In this document: in pieces, positions 13,951 through 14,044 of the stretch
How the letters are laid out: each line of letters starts with the position of its first letter
Position numbering within the stretch: position 1 is the first letter of the stretch
Source of the DNA: Methanobrevibacter sp.
Lineage (GTDB): Archaea > Methanobacteriota > Methanobacteria > Methanobacteriales > Methanobacteriaceae
Direction: 5' to 3'
NCBI GenBank assembly: GCA_030539985.1
Contig: JAUNXD010000012.1
Coordinates: 2,959 to 17,002, forward strand
DNA: 14,044 nucleotides
Notes under the pieces: generated by a model
Databases searched by the model: none
The model's input: only the letters and a program-made list of their open reading frames with translations
What the model was told of the DNA's origin: nothing
Made by a program: the position numbers and the translations under genes

Positions 13951-13976
13951 TTGATAATCGCCTCTTTCAATTAGGG

Positions 13977-14039
13977 AATACTATCTATAATAATTTGTGC
14001 CAAATTTTTTTTGACACCTAAATTATTCATTATAGTATT
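13977..14039. repeat. 63-bp imperfect inverted repeat upstream of gch3
   Basis: Matching arms are AATACTAT/ATAGTATT (13977-13984, 14032-14039), AATAATTT/AAATTATT (about 13989-13996, 14019-14026) and GTGCCAAA/TTTGACAC (13997-14004, 14010-14017, one mismatch). The outer and middle blocks are separated by four unmatched bases and the middle and inner blocks by a 2-nt bulge on one side. On the minus strand it covers the best TATA-like element (TTATTATAG, about 13985-13993) of gch3. It could be an operator, an extended hairpin, or a miniature inverted-repeat element. Confidence 0.55.
14003..14017. repeat. 15-bp repeat shared with the left window edge (copy 2)
   Basis: AATTTTTTTTGACAC, identical to 18-32 and in the same orientation. 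Here it makes up the centre and right inner arm of the inverted repeat at 13977-14039. Confidence 0.4.
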
Positions 14040-14044
14040 TGTAA

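Noticed and set aside
1..14044. CRISPR array, tRNA, rRNA or intact insertion sequence
   Set aside because: No regularly spaced repeats, cloverleaf-like sequence, rRNA segments or transposase were found on reading both strands.

Overview
The window is AT-rich, gene-dense archaeal DNA from a methanogen. The diagnostic genes are methyl-coenzyme M reductase activation protein A2 (atwA), methanogenesis marker protein 9, archaeal-type GAPDH and the archaeal GTP cyclohydrolase III. Low G+C, mixed leaderless and Shine-Dalgarno starts, and a gap / endonuclease IV-like / 26S-regulator-like ATPase neighbourhood that I remember from Methanothermobacter all point to Methanobacteriales, most likely a Methanobrevibacter-type host-associated species. 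The genus is inference. Sixteen protein genes are supported; I see no rRNA, tRNA, CRISPR array or intact insertion sequence.

Region 1 (1-2806, + strand) looks like a metal-efflux locus. A CsoR-like operator (38-55) overlaps the promoter of a P1B-type metal ATPase that lacks an N-terminal metal-binding domain. A stand-alone HMA metallochaperone overlaps its 3' end. Two tandem paralogous 3-helix membrane proteins of 94 and 90 residues follow. Their lysines lie on opposite sides of the membrane and both carry an acidic GNIENLIL motif in helix 1. They look like two halves of a CadD/TerC/MntP-like transporter encoded as separate antiparallel subunits. This is the best candidate in the window for an undescribed system.

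Region 2 (2807-7629) holds gap, an endonuclease IV-like TIM-barrel protein, a zinc-ribbon/helical protein and a 4-helix membrane metallophosphoesterase (both on the - strand), and a AAA+ ATPase read divergently from the phosphoesterase. The divergent pair share a palindromic TATA element. gap and the second half-transporter gene end in almost the same hairpin, each with its stop codon inside the loop.

Region 3 (7634-9990, - strand) is a tight operon mmp9-sirC-hemA (1-nt gap, then a 4-nt TTGA overlap). HemA and SirC supply the tetrapyrrole route to sirohydrochlorin, the precursor of siroheme, cobamides and the MCR cofactor F430. The placement of the uncharacterised eight-cysteine marker protein Mmp9 at the head of this operon is informative.

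Region 4 (10061-14044) has a leaderless YgjP-like metallopeptidase gene (+) converging on atwA (-), then a nifR3-related TIM-barrel gene and the GTP cyclohydrolase III gene, also on the - strand. AtwA activates MCR; cyclohydrolase III starts an archaeal route to the FAPy nucleotide used for F420/flavins. Regions 3 and 4 are thus rich in genes for methanogenic cofactors and MCR maturation. A 63-bp imperfect inverted repeat lies upstream of the cyclohydrolase gene at the right edge.
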